From Rusavskia elegans (lineage: Eukaryota > Ascomycota > Lecanoromycetes > Teloschistales > Teloschistaceae): a stretch of 64,000 bases of DNA. The stretch is from contig SAUG01000048.1 in the NCBI GenBank assembly GCA_011316305.1, positions 372,001 through 436,000 on the forward strand. The letters run 5' to 3'. The position numbers and the translations under genes are program-made. Positions 1 to 12,169 of this stretch are shown piece after piece. A model generated the notes under the pieces. It was not told the DNA's origin. It saw only the letters and a list, made by a program, of their open reading frames with translations, and did not search any database. The stretch's first letter is position 1. Each line of letters begins with the position of its first letter.

Positions 1-419
1 ATACAGTTAATTTTATCTATAAAGGCTTTATCTTTAATTATTTTCGATTCGATAAAATATTCTCGATACTATTATTCTATAGCTTTTTTTCCCGCTAGAT
101 ATCTACTATATCTAAGTAATTTCATTAAAAATCTTGTTTTAGCGTAAAGTTAAAGTATTCTACAATTAAAAACGGACGCTATTCTATTTTCTATAGTAAT
201 TTAAAAGAGGATTGATAAATATAGTTTTAAAGCTAAAGGTAGAATACTTGCGATAATGTTTCTAGTAGTAGTTTAGCGAATAAGTATTAGATTTACTATT
301 TATTAGATATAGTAAAACTTGGGAATAGTAAATAGTATAGTTTATATAAGGTAGAATGTAATAGATACTAAATAAAACTAAATAATAACCGAACGGTTTA
401 TCGAAGCTTCTACTACTCG

Positions 420-449
420 CGTGGTAAATAGTAGTAACGCGTTACCACG
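420..449. repeat. Short inverted repeat (hairpin)
   Basis: The 8-base arms cgtggtaa (420-427) and ttaccacg (442-449) are perfect reverse complements around a 14-base spacer that holds acgcg. The block is more G+C-rich than its surroundings. Function is unknown; chance is possible at this arm length. Confidence 0.35.
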
Positions 450-532
450 TAGGTAAATAATTAAAAAAGGTTTAGAAGATTAGATAGCGCGGGTAGAAAG
501 TCTATAGCTTATTAATAAATTAGTATATATCA

Positions 533-558
533 CCAGTACTAGTACTAGCCAGTACTAG
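533..558. repeat. Repeated CCAGTACTAG block
   Basis: ccagtactag occurs at 533-542 and 549-558 with tactag between them. AGTACT is itself palindromic. The block retains CA dinucleotides, so it is less affected by RIP than the flanks. No function is inferred. Confidence 0.4.
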
Positions 559-906
559 GGCTCTGTAGCCTAATGACGGCTATATCCGTTATAGATGAAC
601 TAGATTTAGATTTAGTTCTTCTTATATATACTCTCTATATTATTTCTCTATATTTTCTAATATTGCTATCATATTTTAATACTTTTTACCTATTTATTTT
701 CTTTTATATCTTCTATTTATATGATTTCCATATCTTCAGTCTACTTTATATAATTTAATACTATATCTTTCGATTAATAGATTCTATTATATCTAATATT
801 TGATATACGCTTTATATTTTAAAGCTTTTTCCAAGCTTTAAAACTTTATTATCTGGTTTTTCTATAGCTTTTACGTCTCATTTTCTACGGTATAAATATT
901 AAATTA

Positions 907-951
907 CCTTAGAGGTCACCTAGCAAATTTCAATGGTATGTTGATTTGCTA
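907..951 (+). other. Possible X-type transposon end plus inverted repeat
   Basis: TA at 905-906 is followed by ccttagaggtcacc, which resembles the right terminus of X1 read inward (ccttagaggcacc) except for one extra T. A perfect 8-base inverted repeat follows: tagcaaat at 921-928 and atttgcta at 944-951. No matching opposite end was found between here and 8,050, so this could be a solo end, a decayed element or coincidence. Confidence 0.25.
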
Positions 952-3179
952 CGGAAAGAATATTGTATAGAATAGTAAGTCAATTAGCAGTTAGAGCTAT
1001 ATCTTCCTTTCAATAGCTATTTAGCGATAACATTATATCAAAAGTAACGGATTATTATAATTAATAGATAATTAATATTAATAGTCTCTATAGCGTAATA
1101 GACTATTTTAATAAGATAGTAAATTTTTATAAACAGTTTATCTAAAAACCTAATATAGATATATATTATAGAACTCTAATTAGTATATCAAGAATATATT
1201 AAAATCTTCAATATAAATATATTATAGTCTTGCTATTACTCTGTATTTAAATTCAGAACTTAATATATTAATAAAATATTATGAAAAAGTAAATAAACCT
1301 TTCCAGAATATAGAAAATAATATTATATTGGTATATAACTGTATACACCGACTATATCATATAAGTATTTCTATCAGCCTAACTATTACCTATCAGAAGT
1401 AATCTATAATCTTATAATTTCTTTAATATTAATAGATAAAAATCGCCGGCGATAGAAGCTTCGAGATACCAGATATACTAGCTAGGTATCTAGTATAAAA
1501 AATAATAGAAGAAAATTTACCGATTAATATATCGGGGGCTATGATATAGTAGATTAAAAAAATTTTATAACCGATACTATATGTTTTAATCTATCGTTAT
1601 TAAATCGAGGTCGTTGTTAAAATAGATTACTAACGCTTTAACTTTATAGTTACCAGCTTTAGTCTTCTAGTAATATATGGATTCCCCGGGTTTAATAATA
1701 TTAATATAGTTCTATAAAATATCTCTCGAAGCGTTTTTAATATAAAGTAAATCGAGGTAAAGTTTAATATAGGCGGTAAAGTTAGCCTCTAAATCTATTA
1801 TCAATATATAAATACTAATATTAACTATAGAAGACCTATTAATCGCGATATATACTTTTAAAAAATCTTTTAATTTTAATATTATCTTTTTCGGTTTACC
1901 TAAAATTAATAGTATCGGATACGAAATTAAAGATATAGACTATAGAACTAATAGAATATATTTTATAAAACTTTTAATAAACGGCTTTTATTTATTAATA
2001 TCTTAGATATCTAGAACTATTTTAAGGAGTTTTTTAACTTTATTCTATTAATATATATTGCCCTAGCGCTAAACTTTTAAAATCTTTATATTATACCATC
2101 ATCCGATCGACCGTTTTTATCTTCTAGTTAATCTAGTACTACGAAACTCGCTTTAAAAATTCTATCTATTTCTAGTTTATTTTAGTAATATTACTACCTA
2201 ATATATTACGAATAATACTAAATAAATATATTAATAATCTTTATCTAAAAAAACTATATCCGGTATTCTATTTCCACTTTTTTAAACTTAGCTAGGACCT
2301 TTCGAGCGAATTTTTTTTTCTAAAAGAGGCCCTCTTTTTAATCTAAACCGGGCGACTTTTAGCTTTTAAAGCGACCTTTTCGCTACAGGTTTTTCTAGAA
2401 TAAAAGTTTCTCTTTATCTACTATAGTCTTATTATAGAATTTAAGAAGTTTATTATAGAATTTAGAAATGTTTATAAACAACTCTAGGCCTTTACCATTT
2501 AGTATAGAGGTAGGCAAAAATTATTGATATAGTCTATGATAAAAGCATTAAATTTTTTATATTTCGTTAAATATTAGTTTTGTAAACGGTATATTAGAAA
2601 GTAATTTCGGTATTATTTAATAAATCTTCCGAATTTCTACTATTTAATATATTGAAAAAGTTAGTAAAACTTTATCCGATATTATACTAATCGGCTAATG
2701 TTTTATTAAAACAATTTAAAAAACTTTTAGTTAATATTTATAATAGTAGAATAGGAAAGATATACTCTAATAAAAAAGTCTTTTTAGAAAAAAATACTAT
2801 CTAGTTTTTAGATACAATTTTATTATTATCCGCTTTCCGTTTATTTTTAGAAAATTTAGTTAAAGATTAAGATTTAGTCGAATTTTAAAATTTTAAAAAT
2901 CGACCTACGGGTATTTTTACTCGACTATTATCTCACCGAAATATACTATATATAGAAACTATTATTATAATATTTCCACGAACGAATTTATAATAGAGAT
3001 ATAATAGTATAGTATTATAATAACAGGAGAACTAAATAATAGGCTAAAGAAATAGTATAAAAAAAGAAATTGAATTAGTAGAAATAAAGAAATAATAGAA
3101 GTAGTAGAAAGAAAGAATTATAGTTTGATAAATTTTGGCGGCTTTAGTATTTAATTTATAATCTTGTATCTCTATTTAT

Positions 3180-4151
3180 TTCTTCTAGGAGGCTTCTGTC
3201 TAGAGTTATATTGAGTTTTTATATATATATATATATATTTTATCAACGTTATATACGGCAACGATTATTGTATTTACGTATAAAGAAATTTTTACAGCTA
3301 AAGGTATATAGTTCGTCAGGCAAGATTTATAGCGTAGTTAATTACTTTTATTTAACTATTTCCTTTTTTATTCGTTTACGAATTCTCTACTATATTTAAA
3401 TACTATATATTCCTTTATCGATATTATATATAATTATTAGCTTCTAATACTTCCGCTATATCTACCTACTATATTGTAAACTAATTACGAATAGTCGTCG
3501 CCTCGTCTATATTTATCGTATAACCTATATCTAAACGCTCTATTAAACTATTAAAATATTCTTTAGCCCGTGTAGCTTTAAAACGGTCGCTAGCTATAAG
3601 GTCGCTAGCTAGTACGCTAGCTACTACGGCTAGAAGCTTTACCCGGTCGATTAAACTAAAGGGCGGTAGAAAAGTTAGATAGCGCGTTTTAAAAACGGTA
3701 AAAAGAAAATTTTTATTAAAATTAAAATAGGTTATTCTAGCTATAATAAGATAGTCGACGTCTTTATAGGTAGGTATAGTTATTATAGATAAAGGTACTA
3801 CTATCTAGTTTAGCTATAGTATAGCTATTATAGGAATTTATACGTACGTAAAAGGTTTTAGTAAGTTATAGTACTTGCGAAGGGTTTATATTACTAGTAA
3901 ATAAAGAAGAAGCGATAACTATAAGGTATATTTATCTATAATAATTTCTACGTTAAATTATCGATAGAAGAATATATTATATTACTAAGTAAATTTATAT
4001 TAAAACTCTATAGAAAGAACCGTTATTTACGTTAACTAAACTAGAATATAAATTCTGCTACCGTATATTCAATACTGGTATACTAACGCTTGATTTACTT
4101 ACCGAACTACTGGTTTACCGGATACTAAAATCAAAACCAAATTAACTAAAA
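3180..4151 (+). mobile_element. Repeat B, copy 5
   Basis: This is one of five copies of a ~0.87-0.97 kb element. It is flanked by a perfect 13-bp TSD, tatctctatttat (3167-3179 and 4152-4164). It opens with a ctaggagg block, followed by a (TA)n tract at about 3,220-3,237, and closes with the A-rich end that reads ccaaaaccaaaacaaataac in better copies. The sequence atacggcaacgatt at about 3,250 is shared with all copies. A stop-free frame at 3,211-3,399 lies opposite the conserved frame seen in copy 1 and is probably a shadow. TSD size and variability point to target-primed (LINE/SINE-type) insertion. The family was not recognised. Confidence 0.75.
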
Positions 4152-4164
4152 TATCTCTATTTAT

Positions 4165-5460
4165 ATATTATTGTATAACTTTTTTTTCTTAACTCCTATA
4201 GATTTTAATTTATTTATTATCAATTTTTATCTTTTATATATCTTGGAAATAAGACGACTACTATTCTAGAAGCGTATTTCTAGTTAACTTTCGGTATTTT
4301 TTTACCTACCTTTTTATCATCTAGAAAAACCTTCTACTAGCGCTTCTATAGTATAGCTGGTACATATTTCTATAAACTATTATAGTATTCCGCTAGACTT
4401 ATTACTATTTAAAAAGATTCTATGGTTTAATATCTAGCTATATAAATTATTAGAAAATTGTAATAGATATAGTTTATCTGAAAATATTATTTTTTCCTTG
4501 ATATATATATGGATTCTTATTAGTATTAAGTAATTCGAAGTCGTATCCGATAGCTTTATTGATATTAGCGAGGTCTACGTTATCGCCGGTAGATAGTTAT
4601 AGAGAGGCGATAGGCAAGATATAGAAATATCGGAAATCGATAGAAAATCGATAGATTAATAGACGCTAGATATTTATATAGACGATAGTAATATAATAGC
4701 TTTTTATTTATACTAATTTCAGATTTTCTATAGCCGGGGGTAGATAGCTGGATATACTATAGATAGGAATTATATATTTAATAATACAATTACGGGCCGC
4801 TATATTTATAATACTATAGATATAAAATATTATAAAAATTTTCTAAAGGTACGAGGTCGTATAATATTTTCTAATTCCGATGATTAAATTTTATTTTACT
4901 TTTTCTATCGATATAAATATTCTATTTATAATTTTATATTTAGCTATTGTTTTATAATTAGTAGCTATCTAGTCCCTCGACAGCTTCCTATATTAACGCT
5001 CTTTCCTTCTCTACTATAAATCGGAATAAGCGAAACTTGGTTCTATTAAATATATATAAACTTTCTCCAATCGTCTAACCTGGAAGCTATAGTTCTAGAG
5101 ATTAGTATATAGTATTACGGAAACGGTCGAAGGGGTAATAGATTAAAAAGAACGAAATATAAAATCAGTATAAATAGCTAAATCGGGAAAATACCGATAT
5201 TTAATTAGTAATCGACGATTATACTATAGAAATCTTAAATAATATAGTTAATAAAAGGGATAAAGTATATTTTAAGATATTTTAATTTTAAACTATATTA
5301 ATATATTGTTTATAGGATATAATTTAGATAACTAACAGTTTATTTAAAAATATTACTAATTCTGAAAATTAGAACCCTGTTATATTATAGTTTATACTGG
5401 AATGGAAATAGATTAAAGCTACGCCTATACAATAGAATATTATTAATAATAAAAAGCTTT
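4165..5460. other. Unidentified RIP-degraded DNA
   Basis: This is the continuation of the DNA interrupted by repeat B copy 5. No LTR, terminal repeat or recognisable protein motif was found on either strand. Stops are dense and mostly TAA/TAG. It is probably a remnant of an old element. Confidence 0.4.
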
Positions 5461-5473
5461 TATAAATATTTAA

Positions 5474-5683
5474 GCGATCGAATTGGAATTGAATCTAAAA
5501 AATATTAAATAGATTACGATTTCCCTCTGGGTTTTAGTCCAGATCTAGCTCCTTCGAGAGTTCTAAATTGAGTTCTCGGTAAAATACTTGAATTTTCAAT
5601 AATTGTACAATCTGATCGGTTTAGCGCCTCTAGCATTAAATCGTGAAAGACTAAAATGCAAATCCGAATGATTAAATCGTATA
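5474..5683 (+). mobile_element. 5'-truncated SINE copy
   Basis: From about 5,505 this matches, in opposite orientation, the body and tail of the complete SINE at 24,724-25,153. Shared blocks include ttccctctgggttttagtcc, gttctcggtaaaatactt, tttagcgcctctagc and aatccgaatgatta. The tRNA-like head is missing. The flanks form a 13-bp TSD, tataaatatttaa (5461-5473) and tataaatacttaa (5684-5696), which differ by one C/T change. It still has many TG and CA dinucleotides, so it is less RIP-mutated than its host DNA. That suggests late insertion or escape because of its small size. Confidence 0.8.
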
Positions 5684-5696
5684 TATAAATACTTAA

Positions 5697-7691
5697 ATCG
5701 GAAAAAAAGATCGATAAAAAGTAATATAAAATATTTAGACTAAAGATTTTAGTAATAAAAAATCTTAGACGGATTTCTATATATAATACTAATCTTTTAT
5801 TCTATTTTCTAGTTCTATTTTGAAGTTCTTTTTTTAATCTCGCCGTTTTTCTACTATCGCTATCGATAACTCCGAAGCCTTTCTTTATTATCGGTTAAAT
5901 ATATAGCTGTATAAATCTATTATAGTCTTTAATATATAGGCGGAAGTCACCTCTCTTTTTCGACTATATTATAAAAGTCTATTTAAAGTCTTTAATCTAT
6001 TATTTAATTTAAAGACTCTCTATAGTCTATCTAGATTAATTATAACTCTTATGATTTATATTATATCTTAACTATCTCGGATTCTGATACGCTAGAAGTT
6101 ATTTATAGTCGTTTAAAAATAGTAGCCGATAATAACTTCTATAAAGAAGGACAAAAGAATACTATTAAAATACCGAAAAAGAATATAATAATTTTTTTAG
6201 ATTATATAGATCTATTTTAGTTAGTATTTTTCTCTATTTAGTTTCGGTCTAAAATATATATAGATATAGTAGTTTATTTTATTAGATTTTTTAAATTCTA
6301 TAATTAAGATATTTAAGCGATTTTAATTATAATATATTCTAGCTAATATATTAAATTTAATAAATTTTCTCTTTTTTTTAATATTATTTATATCTAGAAT
6401 CTTATACCTAAATATAGAGCCTAAAATAAAAATTATTCCGGTCATATTTCTTCTATGAAAAAGGATTTTAGTCGTATAGGTTAAAGTCGATTTATTTTTT
6501 AAATCTAAAAGTTAATCGATTTTTAAAGTTTTTTTTATCTAGTTTATAGATTATATTCTAATAATATAGCTAAAAAACCTTTTTATTTATAAAAAAATCA
6601 TTACTATATTAGAATCAAATCTAAAAAGGAAGTATATAGATATTTATTTCGACTATCGATAAAAGAATAAAATTTTAATAAAATCTTCTAATACTACTAA
6701 AATTATTATTAGATATATTCTTCTAAATATAAATTATTTCTATCTTTTATAATAATCGGCGCCTATTTATAGTAGATTCGAAATTTCTATATATAGCTAT
6801 TAGTATTTCGAATAATTAGTAGATAAAAAGGTTTTATCTATACTAGTTTTGATTCTTATTAATATTTTTGGTATATTTCGAAACAAATATAGATTTCTAA
6901 CCGATATTTATAATACTATTATAGCTTTAAAATAGCGTAAAAAGAGAAAACAGGGGAATATACTACCTTTAAATAAGTCTATCTCTATTATTCATCCTAT
7001 AATTCTATAACTATTTTAATAATTTTCTCTATTAGTTTAAAGTTTTTATATAAATAATTTTAGCGATATTATTTATATACTATAATCTTTACTATTAGGT
7101 ATCTATAGTTATTATTCGCTATATAATAGTAATTATAGATAATTTACTATAGTAGTAAAGTAATCCTTGTTTTATATTTTTAATACTAAATCGAGAATAT
7201 ACTAAATACCTATTTATTTAAAAAAAAATGAAAAGATTTTACTTTTAATATTATTACTAACGCTAGATATTATTTTCGAGCTGTGTTTAAAAGGTTAGAA
7301 GGCGATAAATTATCTATAATATAGTATGAATAGTTCTAGTCTTTTAATATAAAAAAGGAATATTTTACTTTAAATAAATTTATTCCGGAATTGGTTATGA
7401 TTAGAAGTAGGATATTCAATACCGTTTACTCTAAATATAATAGTATTATAAAAAATATTAAGTAGATATATTTATTTTATTCTAATTAATATTACGAATA
7501 CTAATCTTTAGATTTTATTTAATACTATTATTAAGACCCGAGCCTAAAATTAATATTATACGGAGTTAAAATACTTTTCTTTTCATTCTAGTTGGATTTA
7601 TTTATAGTAATCTAAACTCTACTATAAAAGCTACCATATATAAAAGTATACGCGTATATCGATTATTATTTTAATACTTTTTCGTCTATAG
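5697..7691. other. Unidentified RIP-degraded DNA, probable old element
   Basis: No terminal repeats or known domain were seen. Some plus-strand frames can be followed through TAG/TAA, for example around 6,035-6,320, so the region may have coded for protein. AT content and CpA/TpG loss are as elsewhere. Confidence 0.4.
6035..6217 (+). pseudogene. Unrecognised coding remnant
   Basis: A 61-codon frame has no stop here and continues for about 30 more codons if TAG/TAA are read as mutated Gln. Its composition is protein-like in the middle, with charged stretches such as SDSDTLEVIYSRLK and KEGQKNTIKIPKK. No start codon context or family was recognised. It could be part of the body of a decayed transposon. 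Confidence 0.25.
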
Positions 7692-8580
7692 CTAAAAGAC
7701 GAGTATATTATATTCTATTACAATAAAGCTATAGATTTAAACATATCCCGCTGTTTAAATATAGACGTTATCGACTATATTATAAACGATTTTATAGTAG
7801 TAGCTAAAAATAATATCGTTTTCCTAGCTCTAAAGATATTAGCTATTAATTATAAAAATATAGATCTCGCTCTAAAATAGTTCTATTAATTATTTTAACG
7901 CTTCTATAAATATACCGCTATCTTATACTTATTTTACTTTCGACGAGGCGAATCTCTTACTTTCTAGTATAGCGAGATATTAGTAGGACCAGTCCGCTAG
8001 AATTCTATTAACTTCGATAATATAATAAATATCGATAGTAGTTATAGGTTAGATAGCAAAAACCCCGATATATATTTATATATTATCTTTAGCTAGCTAT
8101 AGACGGCTAAAGATATTACGATTTTAAAGACTATTAATATTATCTATTATCTAATAGCGCTTAGATTCGAGGTTTAGATAGAATAATATCCGAGGATAGA
8201 AGAAGAATAGATTATCGTTATAGTTTATATAGGTATTTTAAGCCCGAAAGTTATTAAATAGCTCGTTAAAAACTTCGATATATACGTATAGGTCGAGCTC
8301 TTCAGAGATATAGATAGTAAAGTCGAATCTTCGAGAGCTACTAAAATCTACAACGGCTATAAATAGTATTAAAAGGAAGCGTAGAATATAGAGACTCGAA
8401 GAGTATAATTAATATATTAGATAGTATAGAATTGTTAAAGATATATTCGAAAATATAGTAGATAGTAGATAAAATATATAGCGGGCGGCTAGCAGCTAGG
8501 GTGCTAATTAGAACTATACCCGCGCTAGCTTCGAAAAGCCTTATATAGAGCCCGAATAGTCTACTAGACAAATACGTTTA
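7692..8580 (+). pseudogene. Antisense accessory frame of copia C1 (divergent version)
   Basis: A stop-free plus frame at 7,692-7,877 (62 codons) runs on through TAG/TAA into DNA at 8,053-8,560 that matches the antisense frame of C2, C3 and C5, including LDSKNPDIYLYI, LRFEVQIEQYPR and FDIYVQVEL. The part left of about 8,050 does not match the other copies, although the frame stays continuous. Either C1 is a divergent subfamily or the junction is a chance in-frame break. Function is unknown. A minus-strand frame at 8,341-8,571 on the other strand is considered a shadow. Confidence 0.4.
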
Positions 8581-8919
8581 CTAATATTAAAACTTGTTAT
8601 TATAATATATCTAATATAGAGTATAGCAGAATATGGACTAAAGGTATCTTTTTAGCGTTTTACTATTAAAATAGAAGAATAAATCCGAGTATAGACGATT
8701 ATATATAGACTTTAATCGAATATACTATATAAAGGATATAGCGATTTAAAAACGATAGAGATAATTTATAGATAAGCCTATAGAATCTAGAGTTTTTTAA
8801 AGGTTTAATAACTTTCTATCGTATATTTTATACCTTCTGAAAATAGTATTTATAGATATATAGTAATCGGTATTACCCTAGAATTAATTATATTCTAGAG
8901 GCAATTATTATTAAAAAAT

Positions 8920-9700
8920 CTTTATTTAAAGTTTAGGGCGTTTTTAGATCTTCGAGTCTACCTAAGTACCGTATAGAAAACATCGAATATACCTTTATCT
9001 AGAGCTTTAATAAACCTATTAGTGACTGTTTACTCCGTTAAAATATACTAAAAATCGATAGTTTTATTAAAAACTTTCTTCTATAGGAATTTAATATAGA
9101 TATTAATTTATTTAGTTTTACTATAGAACTAAAAGTTTTTAAAGAAGGTAATAGCGCCCTAATTATTACTATAAAGAGTTATTATATCTAGAATAGATTT
9201 AGATTCTAATCATCGATTAAAAATAAATTTAGAATATATTTTAACTAAATAGCTTTTTTAGTAGCTTCGGTTTTTCTATCTATTTCTATTTTAGTAATTA
9301 ATATAGCTATAGTAGTTTACTATTTAGATAACTAGCTAATAGTACCGGATCTAATATCGAAGATATATCTAGAAGTAAAAGACTAGATTTTATAATTATC
9401 GTTTTAATTAGTATTAGTTAATCCTCGAAACTTCTATAGATAAAAATAAAGTAAGCTATTTTATATAGATATTAAAGGATTTTCGTAATAGCGTTCTAGT
9501 AGTAGTTTAAAAAATAAAATAAATATCGGATATTAATAGAAAGAGTAAAAATAATATTAGAATAGATTATAAATATAATATATATCAAAAAGCCGATAGC
9601 GTTCTAATATTTATATTTTATTAATAAAAAATAGTCCTATTCGGTAGAAGCGGTTTCTAAATAAAAGCCGGAGTTTATAGAAATAGAAATATTATTATTA
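8920..9700 (-). pseudogene. C1 RNase H relic
   Basis: This is collinear, reversed, with the RNase H region of C5 (about 42,900-43,640). Matching blocks include the end of pol (about 8,950-9,060) and the region around the DTRRS-like segment. Stops are frequent. B copy 1 begins at 9,701, just after the 12-bp target atattattatta. Confidence 0.65.
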
Positions 9701-10497
9701 TTTAGTTATTTGTTTTGGCTTTAGTACCCGGTAAACTAGTAGTTCGGTAAGCAAATTAAGCGTTAGTATACCAGTATTAAATATACGGTAGTAGAACTTA
9801 TACTCTAGTTTAAATAACGTAAATAACGGTTCTATAGAATTTTAATTTAAATTTACTTAGTAATATAACGTATCCTTCTACCGATAACTTAACGTAGAAG
9901 TTTTTATAGATAAATATACCTTATAGTTATCGCTTCTTCTTCTTTTACTAGTAATATAAGCCCTATAATATCTAAAACCCTTTACGTACGTATATATTCC
10001 CGTAATAGCTATATTATAGCTAAACTAGACGGTAGTACCTTTATCCGTAATAACTATATCTACCCGCGCGGTTATCGACTATTTTATTATAGCTAGAATA
10101 ACCTATTCTAACTTCGATAAAGATTTTCTTTTTACCGTTTTTAAAACGCGCTATCCGACTTTCCTACCCTCCTTTAATTTAATTAACCGGGTAAAGCTTC
10201 TAGCTATAGTAGCTAGTATACTAGTAGCTAACCCTATAGCTAGCGACCCTTTTAAAGCTATACGGGCTAAAGAGTACCTTAATAGCTTAGCGGAGCGTTT
10301 AGGTACAGGTTGTACGATAAATATAGCCGAGGCGACGGATATAGATATAGTAGAGGATTCGTAATCGAATAAAGAAGGAAATAGTTAAATAGAAGTAATT
10401 GACTACGCTGTAAACCTTGCCTGACGAGTATACCTTTGGCTGTAAAAATTTCTTTATACGTAAAATACAATAATCGTTGCCGTATATAACGTTGATG

Positions 10498-10532
<35 letters not shown>

Positions 10533-10568
10533 CTTAATATAACTCCAGATAGGAGTCCTCCAGGGAGG
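9701..10568 (-). mobile_element. Repeat B, copy 1
   Basis: The element is 868 bp and flanked by a perfect 12-bp TSD, atattattatta (9689-9700 and 10569-10580). C3 shows the uninterrupted target. On the plus strand it starts tttagttatttgttttgg and ends in a ccagggagg block after a long (TA)n tract (10,501-10,527). Read on the minus strand it has an A-rich 3' end, which would be the tail if it moved by target-primed reverse transcription; the strand given follows that guess. It carries a 111-codon open frame on the plus strand. Confidence 0.8.
10029..10361 (+). CDS. Conserved open frame inside repeat B, unknown product
   Basis: There are 111 codons without a stop between TAG at 10,026 and TAA at 10,362, with no ATG start. 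It continues upstream through TAG codons that could be mutated Gln. In RIP-altered DNA full of TAA/TAG such a length is unusual. Copy 2 preserves the same frame with mainly conservative changes over VIDY-IIAR, FKTRY, FNLI-RVKL, ASIL and AKEYLNSL-ER. No domain was recognised. The opposite strand also has an ATG frame (10,279-10,470), so the true coding strand is not settled. Confidence 0.4.
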
Positions 10569-10580
10569 ATATTATTATTA

Positions 10581-11792
10581 TAGATGGAAAAACTATAATC
10601 TTTTAAAATATGCTTATTATAAATAATTTAATTTAATTAAATAGTACGGAATTCCCGGTTCCTAATAATCTTTATACCGAGATAGAAATTAATAGAGTAT
10701 TAGAGCCGAAATCGGATACTTAAAAATACTCGTTTAGATATACTTTAATATTATTAAAGATCTAATAACTAGCGTTATATAAAAGAATATAACTAATATA
10801 GACGCCGATAATTCTTATATCGTTATAAGAAGTACTATAATCGGATTTTAGAAATTAAAAGCTAATAATAATAAGAAATTCAGCGAGATAATAGTACTAG
10901 ATCTAAAGCGACTATTGAAAACTATAAAAGATCTTTAGAGATTTATATATTATTTAAAAATCGTATAAACTATTAGATTATTATATATAGATAATCTTAT
11001 CTATATAACCGTCGAGAAAGGCGGTCTTATTATCTATTTAATCGAGCTCTAGACTATAAACGATAGTTATAGCGAAAATAGCTTTATATAATATTAGTTT
11101 AATAGTAGAAGCGAAGGTTTTATTAAAATCGATACCGGCTTCCTATTCGAAGCTATAAACGATCTAGCGAGCTTTAAAGTATATAATATTACTATCGGCG
11201 TTCCTTTTAATTTTATATATCTATTTACTTTCTAATAGATATTTTATTAAAGATAGTAATATTCTAGTATATAATATCTAGATAGTATTTAATTCTAGTA
11301 ATACTAGTTTTTTTTCTATAGCTTTATATTATTTATCGGCTTAAGGTAATTCTATAACTTTTTTATATAACTAGAATTCGAAAGAATTTAATATAGTACT
11401 TTTTTTTATAGTACTAAAAAATAAATAGATATTTATATTTAGATCTAGTAAAAAATAATCCAAATTATTTAGTACCCGGATTTTAAAGTATTTATATAGA
11501 ACTTTAATAAACGATTAAATAATATAATCGATCTATAGGCGAGATATAATAGCCTAAAAATAAAGGAGTAATTTATCGGAATTAGAATCGGAGTTATTAA
11601 CCTCGGTAATACGAGGACTAGTAGATAAGTTAGCTAGCGATAGGATTTAACATAAAAAGCCGAAGTAACTATTAGTTTAAATATTAATAAAAGACTATTA
11701 GATTATAATTATAATCTTATAGAATCAAACTTTCTATTAGTATACTACTATTTTTATAAAGATTGTTATTTACTTTTAGATTTCTCTAACTC
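10581..11792 (-). pseudogene. C1 reverse transcriptase relic
   Basis: This is collinear and reversed with the RT part of C3 (about 16,290-17,460) and C5. Shared blocks include cggtattcctaataatctttataccga-type sequence at the left and the tattagtatactac block near 11,738. It stops at aactc (11,788-11,792), the target of C2, and resumes at 29,308. Confidence 0.7.
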
Positions 11793-11959
11793 TGTTGAAA
11801 TCATATATATAAAACATCAAGCTTGATTTACTAAAGTGGACTTTCAAATATACAAAAAGGAAGTAGTAGGACTTTAGCGCCTAGATTTACTAGACCTAAT
11901 CGGTACTAGCGTCTTTAACGCCTTAGTAGAACTATTATATATAATACGTACTTCTAATA
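11793..11959 (-). repeat. C2 3' LTR
   Basis: On the plus strand it begins tgttgaaatcatatatata and ends cgtacttctaata, the RIP-altered complement of TGTTGGAAGTACG. The outer ~50 bases keep several CA/TG dinucleotides (aacatcaagcttgattt), and the interior does not. Confidence 0.85.
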
Positions 11960-12169
11960 TTTATATACGAATAATATACTATATATATACCGAAGGTAAA
12001 AATTAAATAGATTCGCTATATACTCGCTAAAAAATCTATAGGAAAATAAGTTTATATATAATAAAGGCGAGATTGATAGTATTTAAAAAGCTTCTATAGT
12101 AGATATATAAATATATATTATAAAAATTAAAATCTAGATAAAAGAAATTAGAGTTTCTATAGTTTCTAT

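Larger units (their letters stand above)
1..3166. other. Unidentified RIP-degraded AT-rich DNA
   Basis: No gene, LTR or known domain could be recognised. Stops occur in all frames at a density typical of RIP-mutated DNA. A 61-codon ATG frame at 573-758 is made almost only of Leu/Ile/Tyr/Phe, as expected of AT-rich noise. The stretch at about 900-1,000 keeps several CA/TG dinucleotides and is less mutated than its surroundings. Frames at 1,900-2,900 can be read on the plus strand through TAA/TAG, but no family was recognised, so this may be an old transposon. Confidence 0.5.

Noticed and set aside
573..758. 61-aa plus-strand ATG frame
   Set aside because: Composition is almost only Leu/Ile/Tyr/Phe from TTA/ATA/TAT repeats; no homologue or context, so probably AT-rich noise.
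3211..3399. 62-aa plus-strand frame starting in the (TA)n tract
   Set aside because: It lies opposite the conserved frame of repeat B and begins in a microsatellite; same as the minus frame at 10,279-10,470 in copy 1. Treated as a shadow, although the coding strand of B is not proven.
8341..8571. 76-aa minus-strand frame
   Set aside because: It is the complement of the antisense accessory frame region of C1 and is not open in C2, C3 or C5.
9701..10568. Repeat B as a solo LTR
   Set aside because: TSDs are 11-15 bp and variable, not 5 bp, and no internal retroelement is bounded by B copies.
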